Source: Gammaproteobacteria bacterium
GTDB lineage: Bacteria; Pseudomonadota; Gammaproteobacteria; Pseudomonadales; Porticoccaceae
Length of the DNA: 61,203 nt
Direction of reading: 5' to 3'
Assembly: GCA_016708925.1 (NCBI GenBank)
Contig: JADJET010000013.1
Location: 1-61,203 of the forward strand
Positions 1 to 6,961 of the stretch are shown piece after piece; the stretch's first letter is position 1; every line of letters begins with the position of its first letter. The notes below the pieces were generated by a model. It was not told where the DNA came from. It ran no database searches and saw only the letters and a program-made list of their open reading frames with translations. Made by a program: the position numbers and the translations under genes.

Positions 1-363
1 AATGCCGAAGTACAGATTTTCGTCTCTAGATTTTGCCAGTTTCGCAATGCGGCGTAGCTGATATTCGATGTTGATGCCGAAGACTGGGCCTGCAAGTTTT
101 CTCTCGCGAGCTTTCAGGACTTGAAGTCGCTCGTTAAGTTGCTTGACATAACCGCACTTTATTGAGTCGAACTCTTTTAGAGCCTCATCACCTTCCCTCG
201 GATAACCTAGAAGCGTTTCTGGCGCGGAACGATCCCATTTCTCAGCTTGGACTCGCCGCTTCACTAATGGATAGCAGCGCTGACAGTATCCGAGTCCTCC
301 ATGTGGATATCGCAACGTCCCGCAGTTTCTGCAGCTTCCAAACTTTCGTGACCAGGCACTCAT
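1..363 (-). CDS. Zinc-ribbon hypothetical protein, C-terminus cut by window edge
   Basis: An open frame starts at the ATG at 363 and runs without a stop to base 1, giving 121 residues of a longer protein. The N-terminus carries two CxxC pairs, C11/C14 and C27/C30, typical of a small zinc ribbon; the rest is charged and probably helical. An AGAGGA Shine-Dalgarno sequence lies just upstream of the ATG. The gene begins just after an attC-like site on the same strand, which is the expected position of the next cassette gene in an integron array. I do not recognise a specific function; nucleic-acid binding is only a guess from the zinc ribbon. Confidence 0.7.
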   Translation of the reverse strand, partial: MSAWSRKFGSCRNCGTLRYPHGGLGYCQRCYPLVKRRVQAEKWDRSAPETLLGYPREGDEALKEFDSIKCGYVKQLNERLQVLKARERKLAGPVFGINIEYQLRRIAKLAKSRDENLYFGI

Positions 364-388
364 CGATCCTCTAAACTGCCACGCTCAT

Positions 389-469
389 GCCTAACACTCT
401 GATCGAGCGACCGGTTGTCCGCGAGCAGAGCGAGTGGGCAACAGGTCCGCCTCGAATCGGTTGTTAGGC
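389..469 (-). mobile_element. Integron attC recombination site
   Basis: The 81-bp element is bounded by GCCTAAC (389-395) and GTTAGGC (463-469). These match the RYYYAAC and GTTRRRY end boxes of attC sites. The two halves are inverted copies over most of their length (the left arm continues GATCGAG, CGACC, GGTTGTCC; the right arm has the mirror image with a few unpaired bases). This is the imperfect palindrome that folds into the single-stranded substrate of IntI. The stop codon of the upstream small gene lies inside the end box, and the next gene starts just beyond the opposite box, as in cassette arrays. No integrase gene is in the window. Confidence 0.8.
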
Positions 470-687
470 GATTTTGACACGAGAAATTCTCAATTGCGGT
501 AGTCCATGCGGACTACTTGACTCAACTACAACGTTTTTTGCCGAGCAGTGCGGACATTTAAAGAAATTATCTACACCATCGGATTCGAGCTCAAGCGGAG
601 CGTCTGCATTCATGGCCATATGGCCCTTATCATCCAGAGGGACTTTTTCGAAAAGGACTCCCCGCACTTCAAGCACTTCTCTTCCAT
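464..687 (-). pseudogene. Small zinc-ribbon cassette gene with a -1 frameshift
   Basis: An ATG at 687 preceded by GAGGAG at good spacing opens a frame that begins MEEKCLKCGESFSKK and hits a stop at 610 after 25 residues. The -1 frame over the same region stays open to 464 and contains FKCPHCSAKN, the natural second CxxC of a four-cysteine zinc ribbon. Joining the two frames near the TCGAAAAAG run would give a 74-residue protein whose stop lies inside the attC end box. The gene is therefore either a decayed cassette gene, an indel error, or, less likely, expressed by -1 slippage at tandem Lys codons. Function unknown. Confidence 0.6.
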
Positions 688-716
688 GTTAAGCTCCTCG
701 ACAGATTAAAAACACC

Positions 717-736
717 GGGGTCAGGTCTTTCAGCAT
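717..736 (+). repeat. GGGGTCAGGTCTT-type dispersed repeat end
   Basis: The stretch from 717 begins GGGGTCAGGTCTTTC. It resembles the ends of short dispersed repeats seen again at 22062-22106, 25110-25165 and 26089-26142. It lies in the 163-bp space between the frameshifted cassette gene and the toxin gene, where I see no gene. It may mark an old mobile-element boundary. Confidence 0.35.
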
Positions 737-850
737 AACATCACGTATTCCTTGAGTTTTCATGCCCGCTCACCATTCTTCTCACCGCCGTGTCGTATAG
801 TGGACGCCGAAGTGCCTGGCTGTCGCCGCCATCGGGCATATTACCGGGCG

Positions 851-1156
851 TCACCTTCCACGCAACAGTGCGGATATCCTGCCTGGGCCAACCCGGCCAT
901 GTGTACCAGCGATAATCGTGACGTTTGAATTCTGGACGCGATACCAGACCAGGTAGGGGAATCGATGCAATGCCGCTCTGCGCACTTCGCGGTACAGCAG
1001 GGGGTAGATGCGCGGTGTCTCCGCGAGACTGCCAGGCATGGCACTGAACTCGGCGTGGAACTCTGCGGCCAATCCCTGCTGCTGCGCTTCATACCAGTTC
1101 TGGGCCTCGACGATGTCGCGCTCCGCGGCGCTGCGGACATAAACCCTGTAGCTCAA
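851..1156 (-). CDS. ParE/RelE-family toxin of a type II toxin-antitoxin pair
   Basis: The protein has the ParE/RelE layout: an N-terminal strand (YRVYVRSAAERDI), two helices with NWYEAQ and an arginine-rich strand ending HRFPYLVWYRV, the signature of the family. I place the start at TTG 1156 because it overlaps the antitoxin stop as TTGA, giving about 101 residues starting (M)SYRVYV. A longer form from GTG 1195 is possible but adds an Ala/Ser-rich tail unlike the family. The C-terminus reads IIAGTHGR, slightly degenerate against the usual LACxHxRR. Whether it poisons gyrase or cleaves mRNA cannot be told from sequence. Confidence 0.82.
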   Translation of the reverse strand: MSYRVYVRSAAERDIVEAQNWYEAQQQGLAAEFHAEFSAMPGSLAETPRIYPLLYREVRRAALHRFPYLVWYRVQNSNVTIIAGTHGRVGPGRISALLRGR

Positions 1157-1374
1157 GGCAACTGGCGCCGCAGCCGCGCTTGAACCTCCGACCACGGGCT
1201 TTGATCTTCCGGGCTGTTGTCCAGGTCTGCCAGACGCGCGTCAAGAAGAACTTTTTCCTCTGCTGTTACGGGCGCGTCGGCAGGGGACAGCGTTTCCCAA
1301 ACGGCACCGATGAGTTCAAGCCGTTCGGCCGGACTCGGGGTTTTAACGCGCGAAAGCAGAGCTGCATCAACCAT
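1153..1374 (-). CDS. Addiction-module antitoxin (TIGR02574-like)
   Basis: This 73-residue acidic protein shows the pattern of the putative addiction module component family: PAERLELIGAVWETL near the N-terminus, then a segment with LDARLADL and a C-terminal PWSEVQARL. Members of this family precede and neutralise ParE/RelE-like toxins, as here with a 4-base overlap. The upstream region to mpl (1375-1654) contains no other gene I can support. No clear Shine-Dalgarno sequence is visible before ATG 1374, so the exact start is less certain than the identity. Confidence 0.82.
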   Translation of the reverse strand: MVDAALLSRVKTPSPAERLELIGAVWETLSPADAPVTAEEKVLLDARLADLDNSPEDQSPWSEVQARLRRQLP

Positions 1375-1654
1375 GGGAAGAGGATACTTCAGTTACCATA
1401 TAACGCCCAGTGATCAACGGACACCCCGAAAGCACCCCACCCTTGTCGATCCCAACTCAAACCCCCGTCTGATATTCAATCACTCGCGCCTCGAAGATCA
1501 TGCCGATGAAAGCCCATGCCGGCTGCCCGGATCAACCCGTTTGCAACCCATTTACCGCCCATTGAAGTTTTCCCGGATGCGAAAAGGCGGTCGGTGCGGA
1601 AAGGACTGACAGCCTGCGCGCCCCCGGCGATAATCCGCGCTCAGCGGAGCATTC

Positions 1655-3019
1655 ATGCACATTCATATTCTGGGTATTTGCGGCACCTTCATGGGCAGCC
1701 TGGCGCAGTTGGCGGCGGCCTCCGGACACCGGGTGACCGGCAGCGACGCCGATGTCTATCCGCCGATGAGCGATCAGCTTCAGGCGGCCGGCATCGCGCT
1801 GATCGAGGGCTACGACCCGGCGCAGTTGCAGCCTGCCCCCGATCTGGTGGTGATCGGCAATGCGCTGTCGCGGGGCAACCCCTGTGTCGAGGCGGTGCTC
1901 GAACGCGGCCTCAATTACACCTCGGGTCCGCAGTGGCTGGGCGATCATCTGTTGCCGGGCCGCTGGGTGCTGGCGGTGGCGGGCACCCACGGCAAGACCA
2001 CCACGGCGAGCCTGCTGGCCTGGATACTGGAAGCTGCCGGCCTCGCGCCCGGCTTTCTGATCGGCGGCGTGCCCGGCAATTTCGGGGTGTCGGCGCGGCT
2101 CGGTGCGAGCTCGTTTTTCGTCGTCGAAGCCGACGAGTACGACACCGCCTTCTTCGACAAGCGCTCGAAGTTCGTCCACTACCGGCCGCGCACATTGGTG
2201 CTGAACAATCTGGAATACGACCACGCCGACATTTTTCCCGATCTCGCCGCCATCCAGACCCAGTTTCACCACCTGATCCGCACCGTCCCCGCCAGCGGCC
2301 GCATCCTGTGGCCGGCCGCCGATGCCGCGCTGACGCAGGTACTGGAACGCGGCTGCTGGAGCGAGACCGAAACCACGGGGGCGGGCGGCCGCTGGCAGGC
2401 GCAATTGCACACCGCGGCCGGGACCGATTTCGCGGTGACCCTCGACGGCGCGCCGCTGGGCGAAGTGAAGTGGACGCTGACCGGCGCGCACAATGTCGCC
2501 AATGCGCTCGCGGCCATCGCGGCGGCGCGCCATGCGGGAGTGCCCCCTGCCGTGGCCTGTGAAGCACTCGGCGGGTTTCGCGGGGTGAAGCGGCGCCTCG
2601 AATGCCTGTTCGACGCGGGCGGCATCCGGGTCTATGACGACTTCGCGCACCATCCGACCGCCATCGCCACTACGCTGGAAGGGCTGCGCCGCCAGGTGGG
2701 CGACGCGACCATCGTCGCCATTCTCGAACCGCGCTCCAATACCATGAAGCTCGGTGTGCATCGCGACCAGTTGGGCGCTGCCGTCGTCTGCGCCGACCGC
2801 GCCCTCTGGTACCGTCCGGCGGGGCTCGACTGGTCCCTGGACGCGGCGCTCGCCGGCGCGGCGAATTCCAGCGTCGTGGACGACATCGACGTCCTGCTCG
2901 ACCAGGTTGCGCAAGTGGCGGCGCCGGCCCATCTGGTGATCATGAGCAACGGCGGCTTTCAGGGTTTTCAACGCCGTCTGGTGGCGCGGCTCGCCCGGCG
3001 CGTGGGTGCGGCGTCGTGA
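1655..3019 (+). CDS. mpl: UDP-N-acetylmuramate:L-Ala-gamma-D-Glu-meso-DAP ligase
   Basis: Mpl recycles murein tripeptide by joining it to UDP-MurNAc in the cytoplasm. The 454-residue product has a Mur-ligase fold: an N-terminal nucleotide-binding start HIHILGICGTFMGSLA, the ATP loop GTHGKTTT near residue 110, the EADEYDTAFFDKRSKF segment typical of Mpl, and the C-terminal domain with YDDFAHHPTAI. Length and motifs match the family. GGAG lies 6 bases before the ATG. It is the first gene of a four-gene run in which each stop overlaps the next start, so translation is probably coupled. Confidence 0.97.
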   Translation: MHIHILGICGTFMGSLAQLAAASGHRVTGSDADVYPPMSDQLQAAGIALIEGYDPAQLQPAPDLVVIGNALSRGNPCVEAVLERGLNYTSGPQWLGDHLLPGRWVLAVAGTHGKTTTASLLAWILEAAGLAPGFLIGGVPGNFGVSARLGASSFFVVEADEYDTAFFDKRSKFVHYRPRTLVLNNLEYDHADIFPDLAAIQTQFHHLIRTVPASGRILWPAADAALTQVLERGCWSETETTGAGGRWQAQLHTAAGTDFAVTLDGAPLGEVKWTLTGAHNVANALAAIAAARHAGVPPAVACEALGGFRGVKRRLECLFDAGGIRVYDDFAHHPTAIATTLEGLRRQVGDATIVAILEPRSNTMKLGVHRDQLGAAVVCADRALWYRPAGLDWSLDAALAGAANSSVVDDIDVLLDQVAQVAAPAHLVIMSNGGFQGFQRRLVARLARRVGAAS

Positions 3020-3636
3020 TCCGCCGCGGCGAACTGGCGGCGCTCGCCGCGCTGCTGGCGGCCGTGATGGCCTGGTCCTGGCACCAGCCCGCGGATCGCC
3101 TCACCTGGTGGCTCGAAGCACTGCCCGTGGTGGTGGCGGTGCCGCTGTTGATCGCCACCCGCGGCCGCTTTCCGCTGACCCGGCTGGTGTACTGGCTGAT
3201 TGCGCTCCACGCCGTCGTGCTGCTGGTGGGCGCTCACTACACCTATGCGCGCGTGCCGCTCGGGTTCTGGCTGGAGGAGCTGCTGGGTTTTACGCGCAAT
3301 CACTACGACCGCATCGGCCACCTCGCCCAGGGTTTCATCCCGGCCATGGTGGCGCGGGAGATCCTGTTGCGCCGGCGCGTGGTCAGGCCCGGCGGCTGGC
3401 TGTTTTTCCTGGTCAACTGCTTCGTGCTGGCGCTCGCGGCTACCTACGAACTGCTCGAATGGTGGACCGCGGTGATCGCCGAGGAAGGCGCGATTGCTTT
3501 TCTCGGCACCCAGGGCGATGTCTGGGACACCCAGTGGGACATGCTGCTCGCCCTGATCGGCGCGCTGGTGGCGCAGCTCACGCTGGCCCGCGTCCACGAC
3601 CGGCAGCTCGCGCAGGTCGTGCCCGGGCCGGCCTGA
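3016..3636 (+). CDS. DUF2238 (YjdF-like) inner-membrane protein
   Basis: The 206-residue protein is strongly hydrophobic, with about five or six predicted membrane helices and the family segment around HYDRIGHLAQGFIPAMVAREIL and ELLEWWTA. The later LGTQGDVWDTQWDM motif is also characteristic of DUF2238/YjdF. Its biochemical role is not known. It begins at GTG 3016, which overlaps the mpl stop as GTGA, and its own TGA shares a base with the next ATG, so it is part of the mpl operon. A link to envelope maintenance is only inferred from that context. Confidence 0.9.
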   Translation: MIRRGELAALAALLAAVMAWSWHQPADRLTWWLEALPVVVAVPLLIATRGRFPLTRLVYWLIALHAVVLLVGAHYTYARVPLGFWLEELLGFTRNHYDRIGHLAQGFIPAMVAREILLRRRVVRPGGWLFFLVNCFVLALAATYELLEWWTAVIAEEGAIAFLGTQGDVWDTQWDMLLALIGALVAQLTLARVHDRQLAQVVPGPA

Positions 3637-4499
3637 TGGCGAACCTGCTGCTGGTCGGCTGTGGCGATCTCGGCGCCGGGCTCGCCGCCCGGCTGGTCGC
3701 ATCCGGTCACCGCGTGACGGCGCTCAAGCGCACGCCGCCGGCCGCACCCCTGGCGGGGGTCACCTATCGGTTCGCTGATCTCACCCAGCCGCACACGCTC
3801 GCCGACCTCGGCGGTCCCTTCGATCAGGTATTTGTCATCCTGGCGCCGGGGGCGCGGGACGCCGCCGCCTATCAGGCTCTTTATGGCGTGGGCGTCGACC
3901 AGCTGCGCGCCCGGCTGGCGGGCCGCGTCGGGCACTGGTTTTTTGTCTCCTCCACCAGTGTCTATGGGCAGGATGCCGGCGAATGGGTGGACGAAGACGC
4001 GCCCGCCGCGCCGACCGCAGCCACCGCGAAGTGGCTGCTCACTGCCGAGCGGTGCCTCGCGGACGCGGGAGCGCCGGCGACCACGGTGCGCTTTTCGGGC
4101 ATCTACGGTCCGGGGCGCGAACGCTTGTTGCGGCAGGTGCTGGCGGGCGCGCCGGTGCAGTACGACCCGCCGAGCTACACCAACCGCATCCACAGCGACG
4201 ACTGCCTGGGCGTGCTGGAATGGCTCCATCGCCGTCAACTGGCGGGCACCGGGCTGGCACCTCTGTATCTCGCCAGCGACGACGAACCGGCGCCCGCCGG
4301 AGACGTGGCGCGCTGGCTGGCGGCGGAACTCGGCGTGCCGGCGCCACCCGCGGCGGCGACCGACGGCGGGCAGAACAAACGCTGCCGCAACGATCGTCTC
4401 AAGCAGGCCGGCTATCGCTTCGCCTACCCGAGCTGGCGCGAGGGTTATCGTGGCGTGATCGAGCAATGGCGCGCGGCGCACACGGAACAGATGCAGTGA
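3636..4499 (+). CDS. NAD(P)-dependent epimerase/dehydratase-like protein (YeeZ type)
   Basis: This 287-residue protein starts with a Rossmann motif, LLVGCGDLGAGLAARL, and continues with FFVSSTSVYG and a downstream Lys (AKWLLTAE) in place of the usual YxxxK. It also has RFSGIYGPGR and the substrate-binding segment NRIHSDDC. This is the atypical extended SDR pattern of YeeZ-like proteins, whose substrates are mostly unknown. The ATG at 3636 overlaps the upstream TGA (TGATG). The missing canonical YxxxK suggests altered or absent dehydratase/epimerase chemistry. Confidence 0.88.
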   Translation: MANLLLVGCGDLGAGLAARLVASGHRVTALKRTPPAAPLAGVTYRFADLTQPHTLADLGGPFDQVFVILAPGARDAAAYQALYGVGVDQLRARLAGRVGHWFFVSSTSVYGQDAGEWVDEDAPAAPTAATAKWLLTAERCLADAGAPATTVRFSGIYGPGRERLLRQVLAGAPVQYDPPSYTNRIHSDDCLGVLEWLHRRQLAGTGLAPLYLASDDEPAPAGDVARWLAAELGVPAPPAAATDGGQNKRCRNDRLKQAGYRFAYPSWREGYRGVIEQWRAAHTEQMQ

Positions 4500-5452
4500 C
4501 GGAGCAGCATCCGGAGAAAGTCCCGGTCGGCATCAGCAGTTGCCTGCTGGGCGAGGCGGTGCGCCATGACGGTGGCCACAAGCGCAACCCGTACATCCTG
4601 GAAACGCTGGGACGCTTTTTCGACCTCCAGCCGTTTTGCCCGGAAGTCGCCATCGGCCTGGGCGTGCCGCGTCCGCCGGTGCGCCTGGTGCAGGTGGCCG
4701 GTGGCGGTGTGCGTGCGCGGGGCGTGCGCGACGCCGCACTCGACGTCACCGAACCGCTGGAAGCCTGCGCCCAAGCACAGCACGCCTGGCACGCCAGCCT
4801 CTGCGGCTACATCCTCAAAAAGAATTCACCCAGTTGCGGCGCGATGGGGGTGCGGATCCATGGCGAGGACAGCGAGCCGTCGGAGCGCACCGGCGCGGGG
4901 CTCTACGCGGCGCGGCTCATGGCCAACTTTCCGTTACTTCCTGTCGAAGACGAGGACCGCCTGGCCGATCCCGCCCTGCGCGAGAATTTCGTGCGCCGCG
5001 TCTATGTGCTGCGACGCTGGCGCGAAGCCCTTGCCGCCGGTATCAGCGCGCGCGTGCTGACCGATTTCCACGCGCGCCACAAACTGATTCTGATGAGCCA
5101 CGCCCAGAATGACTACCGCGCCCTGGGCCGGGTTGCCGCCGGCACCGGCGATCTGGCCAGCCGCGCCGAGGCCTACATCCAGGGTGCGATGACCACCCTG
5201 AAAAAACCCGCCACCCGCGGCAACCACGTCAATGTGCTGCAACACATCCAGGGTTATCTGAAGCGGGCGCTGGGTCGCGAGGACAAGGCCGAGCTGGTCG
5301 CGGTGATCGCGCGTTACCGCAGCGGGGAAGTCCCGCTGAGCGCGCCCATCGCTGTGCTGAAACACCACTTCCGCAATGCGCCGGACCCCTTTATCGCGCG
5401 GTCCTGGTACCTCGATCCCGAGCCGGGCGAGCTGGCGCTGATGAATGGCTGA
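4496..5452 (+). CDS. TudS-like (DUF523) fused to DUF1722 protein
   Basis: The first 150 or so residues are DUF523, with three Cys in the expected places: GISSCLLGE, QPFCPEV and SPSCGAMGV. In characterised TudS proteins these hold a catalytic [4Fe-4S] cluster that removes sulfur from thiolated uracil or thio-UMP. Residues from about 190 onward are DUF1722 (YbgA-like), including DFHARHKLILMSH. The fused form is known and has been linked to recycling thiouridine nucleotides; that role here is inference by family. The start is GTG 4496, overlapping the preceding stop as GTGA. The stop abuts the stop of the convergent gene at 5453 exactly. Confidence 0.88.
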   Translation: MTEQHPEKVPVGISSCLLGEAVRHDGGHKRNPYILETLGRFFDLQPFCPEVAIGLGVPRPPVRLVQVAGGGVRARGVRDAALDVTEPLEACAQAQHAWHASLCGYILKKNSPSCGAMGVRIHGEDSEPSERTGAGLYAARLMANFPLLPVEDEDRLADPALRENFVRRVYVLRRWREALAAGISARVLTDFHARHKLILMSHAQNDYRALGRVAAGTGDLASRAEAYIQGAMTTLKKPATRGNHVNVLQHIQGYLKRALGREDKAELVAVIARYRSGEVPLSAPIAVLKHHFRNAPDPFIARSWYLDPEPGELALMNG

Positions 5453-6025
5453 TCAGCCGCGCCCCATCCCGTAAAACTCGTCGTTCGGGCGCATGCCGAT
5501 CAGATTCGCCAGCCGGTTCGACAGGCAGAAAAAGGCGCTGATGGCGCCGATGTCCCAGATGTCCTCATCGGCAAAGCCGTGCTCGCGCAGGCGGGCGTAA
5601 TCATCCTCGTCCACGGCGGCCGATTGCTGGCTCACCTTGACCGCAAAATCCAGCATTGCGCGCTGCCGCGCCGTGATGTCGGCCTTGCGGTAGTTGATCG
5701 CGAGCTGATCGGCCAGCAGCGGGTTCTTCGCCACGATGCGCAGAATCGCGCCGTGGGCGATGACGCAGTAATGACATTCGTTGCCGCCGCTCACGGTCAC
5801 CACGATCATTTCCTTCTCGGCCTTGCTGAGGCAGCTTTCGTGGGTCATCACGGCATCGTGCAGCGCGAAAAACGCGCGCCACTCCGCCGGACGATGCGCC
5901 AGCGCCAGAAACACGTTGGGAATGAAGCCGGTTTTTTCCTGCACCGCGAGGATCTGGGTGCGGATGTCTTCGGGCAGTCCCGCGATGTCGGGGACGGGAA
6001 AGCGGCTGATCGGCGGTTGGGGCAT
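5453..6025 (-). CDS. AhpD-like carboxymuconolactone-decarboxylase-family peroxidase-related protein
   Basis: The 190-residue product carries the AhpD core ECHYCVIAHG, with C84, C87 and H91 forming the CxxC...H redox site of the family, in an all-helical context. Length matches the peroxidase-related (TIGR01926-like) group. I chose ATG 6025, which starts MPQPPISRFPVP like relatives and has an AGAGAGA purine run upstream. An in-frame ATG about ten codons earlier is possible. The likely role is thiol-dependent peroxide removal, but physiological substrates are unknown. Confidence 0.88.
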   Translation of the reverse strand: MPQPPISRFPVPDIAGLPEDIRTQILAVQEKTGFIPNVFLALAHRPAEWRAFFALHDAVMTHESCLSKAEKEMIVVTVSGGNECHYCVIAHGAILRIVAKNPLLADQLAINYRKADITARQRAMLDFAVKVSQQSAAVDEDDYARLREHGFADEDIWDIGAISAFFCLSNRLANLIGMRPNDEFYGMGRG

Positions 6026-6095
6026 GAGGTCTCTCTCTGCGGTGATATCGTCCATGATCATAGCGGCCCGAAACGGTGAGTGCCGCGACTCGTGG

Positions 6096-6124
6096 TCGAC
6101 TGATTGTTGCAGCAATGCTACAAT
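6096..6124 (+). promoter_or_regulatory. Sigma70-like promoter with a 14-bp palindrome in its spacer
   Basis: TCGACT (6096-6101) and TACAAT (6119-6124) are separated by 17 bases and lie 36 bases before the start of the outer-membrane gene. The spacer contains a near-perfect 14-bp palindrome, ATTGTTGCAGCAAT (6103-6116), placed so that a bound repressor would block RNA polymerase. Confidence 0.5.
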
Positions 6125-6159
6125 ATTTAGACAACACAGTAAGTTGGAGGAGTAACCCC

Positions 6160-6804
6160 ATGAGAAATATCAAAAAATCTTTGAGTTCGGCCCTTGGCTT
6201 GGCTTTGGTCCCCGTAGCATTGAGCAGCGGCATCGCCAATGCCGCCGACAAACTGAGCTACAGCTACCTCGAAGCCGAGTATGTCTTTGGCGACGAACTG
6301 GACCTCGATATAGGCGGTAACGACAAGTTTGATGTCGATGGAACGCGTTTCAAGGGTTCCGCCGGCCTGACCGACAACGTCTTTGCGTGGGGTTCCAGTA
6401 CCTCGCTGGATGTGGATCTTCCATCGGCACTGGGCGATACCAACTTTGATAGCCAGTCGCTCGGTATCGGCGGCAATTTCACCCTGATGCCCGGTGCGCG
6501 CCAGCTCGACGCCTGGGGCGGTGTTTCCTATGAGCGCCTGGACGCCTTCGGTGAGACCGACGATGGCTATGGCCTGTCCGCCGGCCTGCGCTGGGCTGCC
6601 CTGGAGGTGCTCGAACTCAACGCTTCTGCAAGCTTGCGTGATTACGACGATGAAGCCTGGGTCTACGGTGTGGGCGCGGTCTATAGCGCCACTCCCCAAC
6701 TCGGCCTGGTCGCCAACTGGGAGCGTTGGGAAATCGACAGTGACGGGGGCATTGACCCGGAAATGGACATCTTCAGCGTCGGTGCCCGCTGGACTTTCCG
6801 CTGA
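6160..6804 (+). CDS. Small outer-membrane beta-barrel protein
   Basis: The 214-residue product begins with a Lys-rich N-terminus and a hydrophobic core ending SSGIANA-ADK, a clear Sec signal peptide. The mature part alternates polar and aromatic residues in short strands (SYSYLEAEYVFG, LDAWGGVSYERL, LGLVANWERWE) and ends VGARWTFR, consistent with an 8-stranded barrel. GGAGG precedes the ATG. A promoter lies upstream and a rho-independent terminator downstream, so it is monocistronic. No specific porin or receptor family is recognisable. Confidence 0.85.
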   Translation: MRNIKKSLSSALGLALVPVALSSGIANAADKLSYSYLEAEYVFGDELDLDIGGNDKFDVDGTRFKGSAGLTDNVFAWGSSTSLDVDLPSALGDTNFDSQSLGIGGNFTLMPGARQLDAWGGVSYERLDAFGETDDGYGLSAGLRWAALEVLELNASASLRDYDDEAWVYGVGAVYSATPQLGLVANWERWEIDSDGGIDPEMDIFSVGARWTFR

Positions 6805-6885
6805 GGTGACGCGCCAAGGGTAGGATGACCCCGGCTCAATGTGGGCCGGGAAATCTCGTACTTGTTAGCGTGCCATGATCGACCC

Positions 6886-6914
6886 AAGCCCGCAGTCTAG
6901 GCTGCGGGCTTTTT
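6886..6914 (+). terminator. Rho-independent terminator after the outer-membrane gene
   Basis: AGCCCGCAG (6887-6895) pairs perfectly with CTGCGGGCT (6902-6910) around a 6-base loop and is followed by a T run. It ends the transcript of the beta-barrel gene and also separates it from the convergent SDR gene. Confidence 0.9.
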
Positions 6915-6961
6915 CGTATCAGCAAGATTTTTCGCGCGCCATAACTTCTGCCGATGAAAGG

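Noticed and set aside
1532..2971. Very long minus-strand open frame opposite mpl, and similar long shadows opposite mmsA, rpoB and rpoC
   Set aside because: These are mirror frames of high-GC genes with strong plus-strand family matches.
3006..3635. Extended upstream frame before the SDR gene
   Set aside because: It lies out of frame over the DUF2238 gene; the conserved protein starts at ATG 3636.
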